From contig CALANS010000072.1 in NCBI GenBank assembly GCA_937926105.1, positions 1-6,971 on the forward strand: a stretch of DNA of 6,971 bases. The letters run 5' to 3'. Source of the DNA: an uncultured Actinomycetes bacterium (GTDB taxonomy: Bacteria > Actinomycetota > Actinomycetes > Mycobacteriales > Nakamurellaceae). The notes beneath the pieces were generated by a model. The model was not told where the DNA came from. It worked only from the letters and a program-made list of their open reading frames with translations, and searched no databases. Both the position numbers and the translations under genes were made by a program. Below, piece after piece: positions 6,197 through 6,971 of this stretch (the stretch's first letter is position 1; each line of letters opens with the position of its first letter).

Positions 6197-6224
6197 GGTG
6201 AATTCTGTTGGTCGACGCAACGCG
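6197..6224. repeat. Candidate IS30-type terminal inverted repeat
   Basis: The segment includes GAATTCTGTTGGTCGACGCA (6200-6219). From memory it resembles IS30-family ends from actinobacteria, which tend to contain a GATTCA-like block followed by GGTCGACGCAAC. The partner repeat is beyond the window, so this end is unverified. Confidence 0.35.
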
Positions 6225-6368
6225 TGATGATTTGAGTCGTTTTTCGACTGGTTCGAATGCTACCGGCGTGCTGGTTGAGATCGTCCGGGTCGATCGGAAA
6301 ATGAACTGTATTTCGGGTGGTCGCTCCGGGGTGTGTCGTCGTCTGGTGTGACGCTGTCCGGCGGGATT

Positions 6369-6970
6369 TCAGGCCGGCGTGGTGAGCGCCCGCGCTTCGT
6401 TTCGGAATCGTGCGGCCGGTGTGTCGTAGTCCAGGCTCTTGCGGGGTCGGCTGTTGATTTCTTCCATGACCGCGGCGACGTGCGCGTCGGAGTGCACGGA
6501 CAGGTCGGTGCCTTTCGGGAAGTATTGGCGCAGCAGTCCGTTGTAGTTCTCGTTGGCGCCGCGTTGCCAGGGGCTGTGTGCCTCGGCGAAGTAGATCGCG
6601 ACGCCGGTTGCGGCGGCTAACTCGAGGTGGCGGGCCATTTCCGAGCCCTGGTCCCATGTCAAGGTGCGCTTGAGGTGCGGCGGCAGCGGCGCGAACGCGG
6701 CCGTGACGGCGGCGTTCACGCTCTGCGCGGTGTGTCGGCAGGCAGGTTGATCACGATGCCGTAGTGGGTCTTGCGCTCTCGCAGGGTGGCCATTGCCGAG
6801 GCGCAGCCGACGCCCAGGACGAGGTCGCCTTCCCAGTGACCGACTTGTTGCTTAGTCTCGACTTCGGCTGGGCGCTGGTCGATCATGGTCATGTTCTGCA
6901 CCGCGCCGCCGTGCCCGGGGCCGCTCAACCAACGCGACCGGCGGATCTTGCGGCCAGTGCGTAGCTTGGT
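6369..6970 (-). pseudogene. IS30-family transposase, frameshifted and 5'-truncated by window edge
   Basis: Two adjoining minus-strand frames together form the catalytic part of an IS30 transposase. The upstream piece (6970 to about 6735) reads TKLRTGRKIRR...QRPAEVETKQQVGHWEGDLVLG and carries the first catalytic Asp (GDLV). The downstream piece (about 6734-6369) carries TWDQGSEM with the second Asp and RGANENYNGLLRQYFPKGTD with the Glu. Exactly 33 residues separate this Asp and Glu, the IS30-family DD(33)E spacing. The first frame runs off into TPRRA and stops at 6716. Restoring one C in the minus-strand GACACACCGCG (near 6734) would give ADHTAQSVNAA and join the frames. IS30 enzymes normally come from one ORF, so this is probably a disabling deletion or a sequencing error rather than programmed frameshifting. 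The helix-turn-helix N-terminus lies outside the window. Confidence 0.85.
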
Positions 6971-6971
6971 G

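Larger units (their letters stand above)
6197..6971 (-). mobile_element. IS30-family insertion sequence, 3' portion (continues past window)
   Basis: The element is identified by its IS30-type DD(33)E transposase read leftward from the right edge. After the transposase stop at 6369, about 170 bases of non-coding sequence lead to a candidate terminal repeat near 6197-6224. That is a plausible non-coding margin for an IS30-family element. The 5' end, the other terminal repeat and any target duplication are outside the window, so the left boundary is an estimate. The transposase appears frameshifted, so the copy is probably unable to move by itself. It may have helped bring or separate the neighbouring locus, but nothing here proves it. 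Confidence 0.75.

Noticed and set aside
6052..6657. 201-codon minus-strand frame across the IS30 end
   Set aside because: It runs out of frame through the transposase and its non-coding tail, is Arg/Pro-rich, and carries no transposase motif. The DD(33)E frame is the real one.
1..6971. CRISPR array, tRNA or rRNA genes
   Set aside because: No regularly spaced repeats, cloverleaf-like sequence or conserved rRNA motifs were seen on either strand.

Overview
The window is GC-rich, and its long reading frames, start codons and gene families suggest a high-GC actinomycete. The genus cannot be fixed from this sequence. It holds a small catabolic-looking locus with two divergent arms, followed by a gene-poor stretch and one end of an IS30-family insertion sequence.

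Minus-strand arm, read right to left from 4071 to the window edge at 1: a 12-helix APC-superfamily amino-acid/amine permease (4071-2563), a fold-type I PLP enzyme of the Cys/Met metabolism family (2570-1353), a family-2 amidohydrolase resembling the N-terminal half of FluG/NodGS proteins (1356-208), and the first 57 codons of an M20 peptidase/amidohydrolase (173-1, cut by the window edge). Stops and starts overlap by 8 bp and 4 bp at the first two junctions, and a possible GTG start lies one base after the third stop. This is almost certainly one translationally coupled operon.

Plus-strand arm: after a 124-bp AT-rich divergent control region comes a glutamine-synthetase-like ligase (4196-5581). 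Its C-terminal motifs are those of the FluG/NodGS branch rather than housekeeping GlnA. In FluG and plant NodGS one polypeptide carries both an amidohydrolase half and a GS-like half. Here the two halves are separate genes of one locus. The simplest reading, by inference, is that an amine or amino acid is imported, gamma-glutamylated by the ligase, processed by the PLP lyase, and released by the two hydrolases. The substrate is unknown.

The control region contains a clean dyad that may be an operator. An 11-bp tandem duplication spans the ligase start codon. It has left the strong Shine-Dalgarno sequence facing a four-codon out-of-frame mini-ORF, whose stop overlaps the true ATG.

From 5582 to about 6196 no convincing gene is visible, only hairpin-forming sequence and weak open frames. 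From about 6197 to the right edge lies an IS30-family element. Its DD(33)E transposase is broken by an apparent single-base deletion near 6734, so it is probably inactive.
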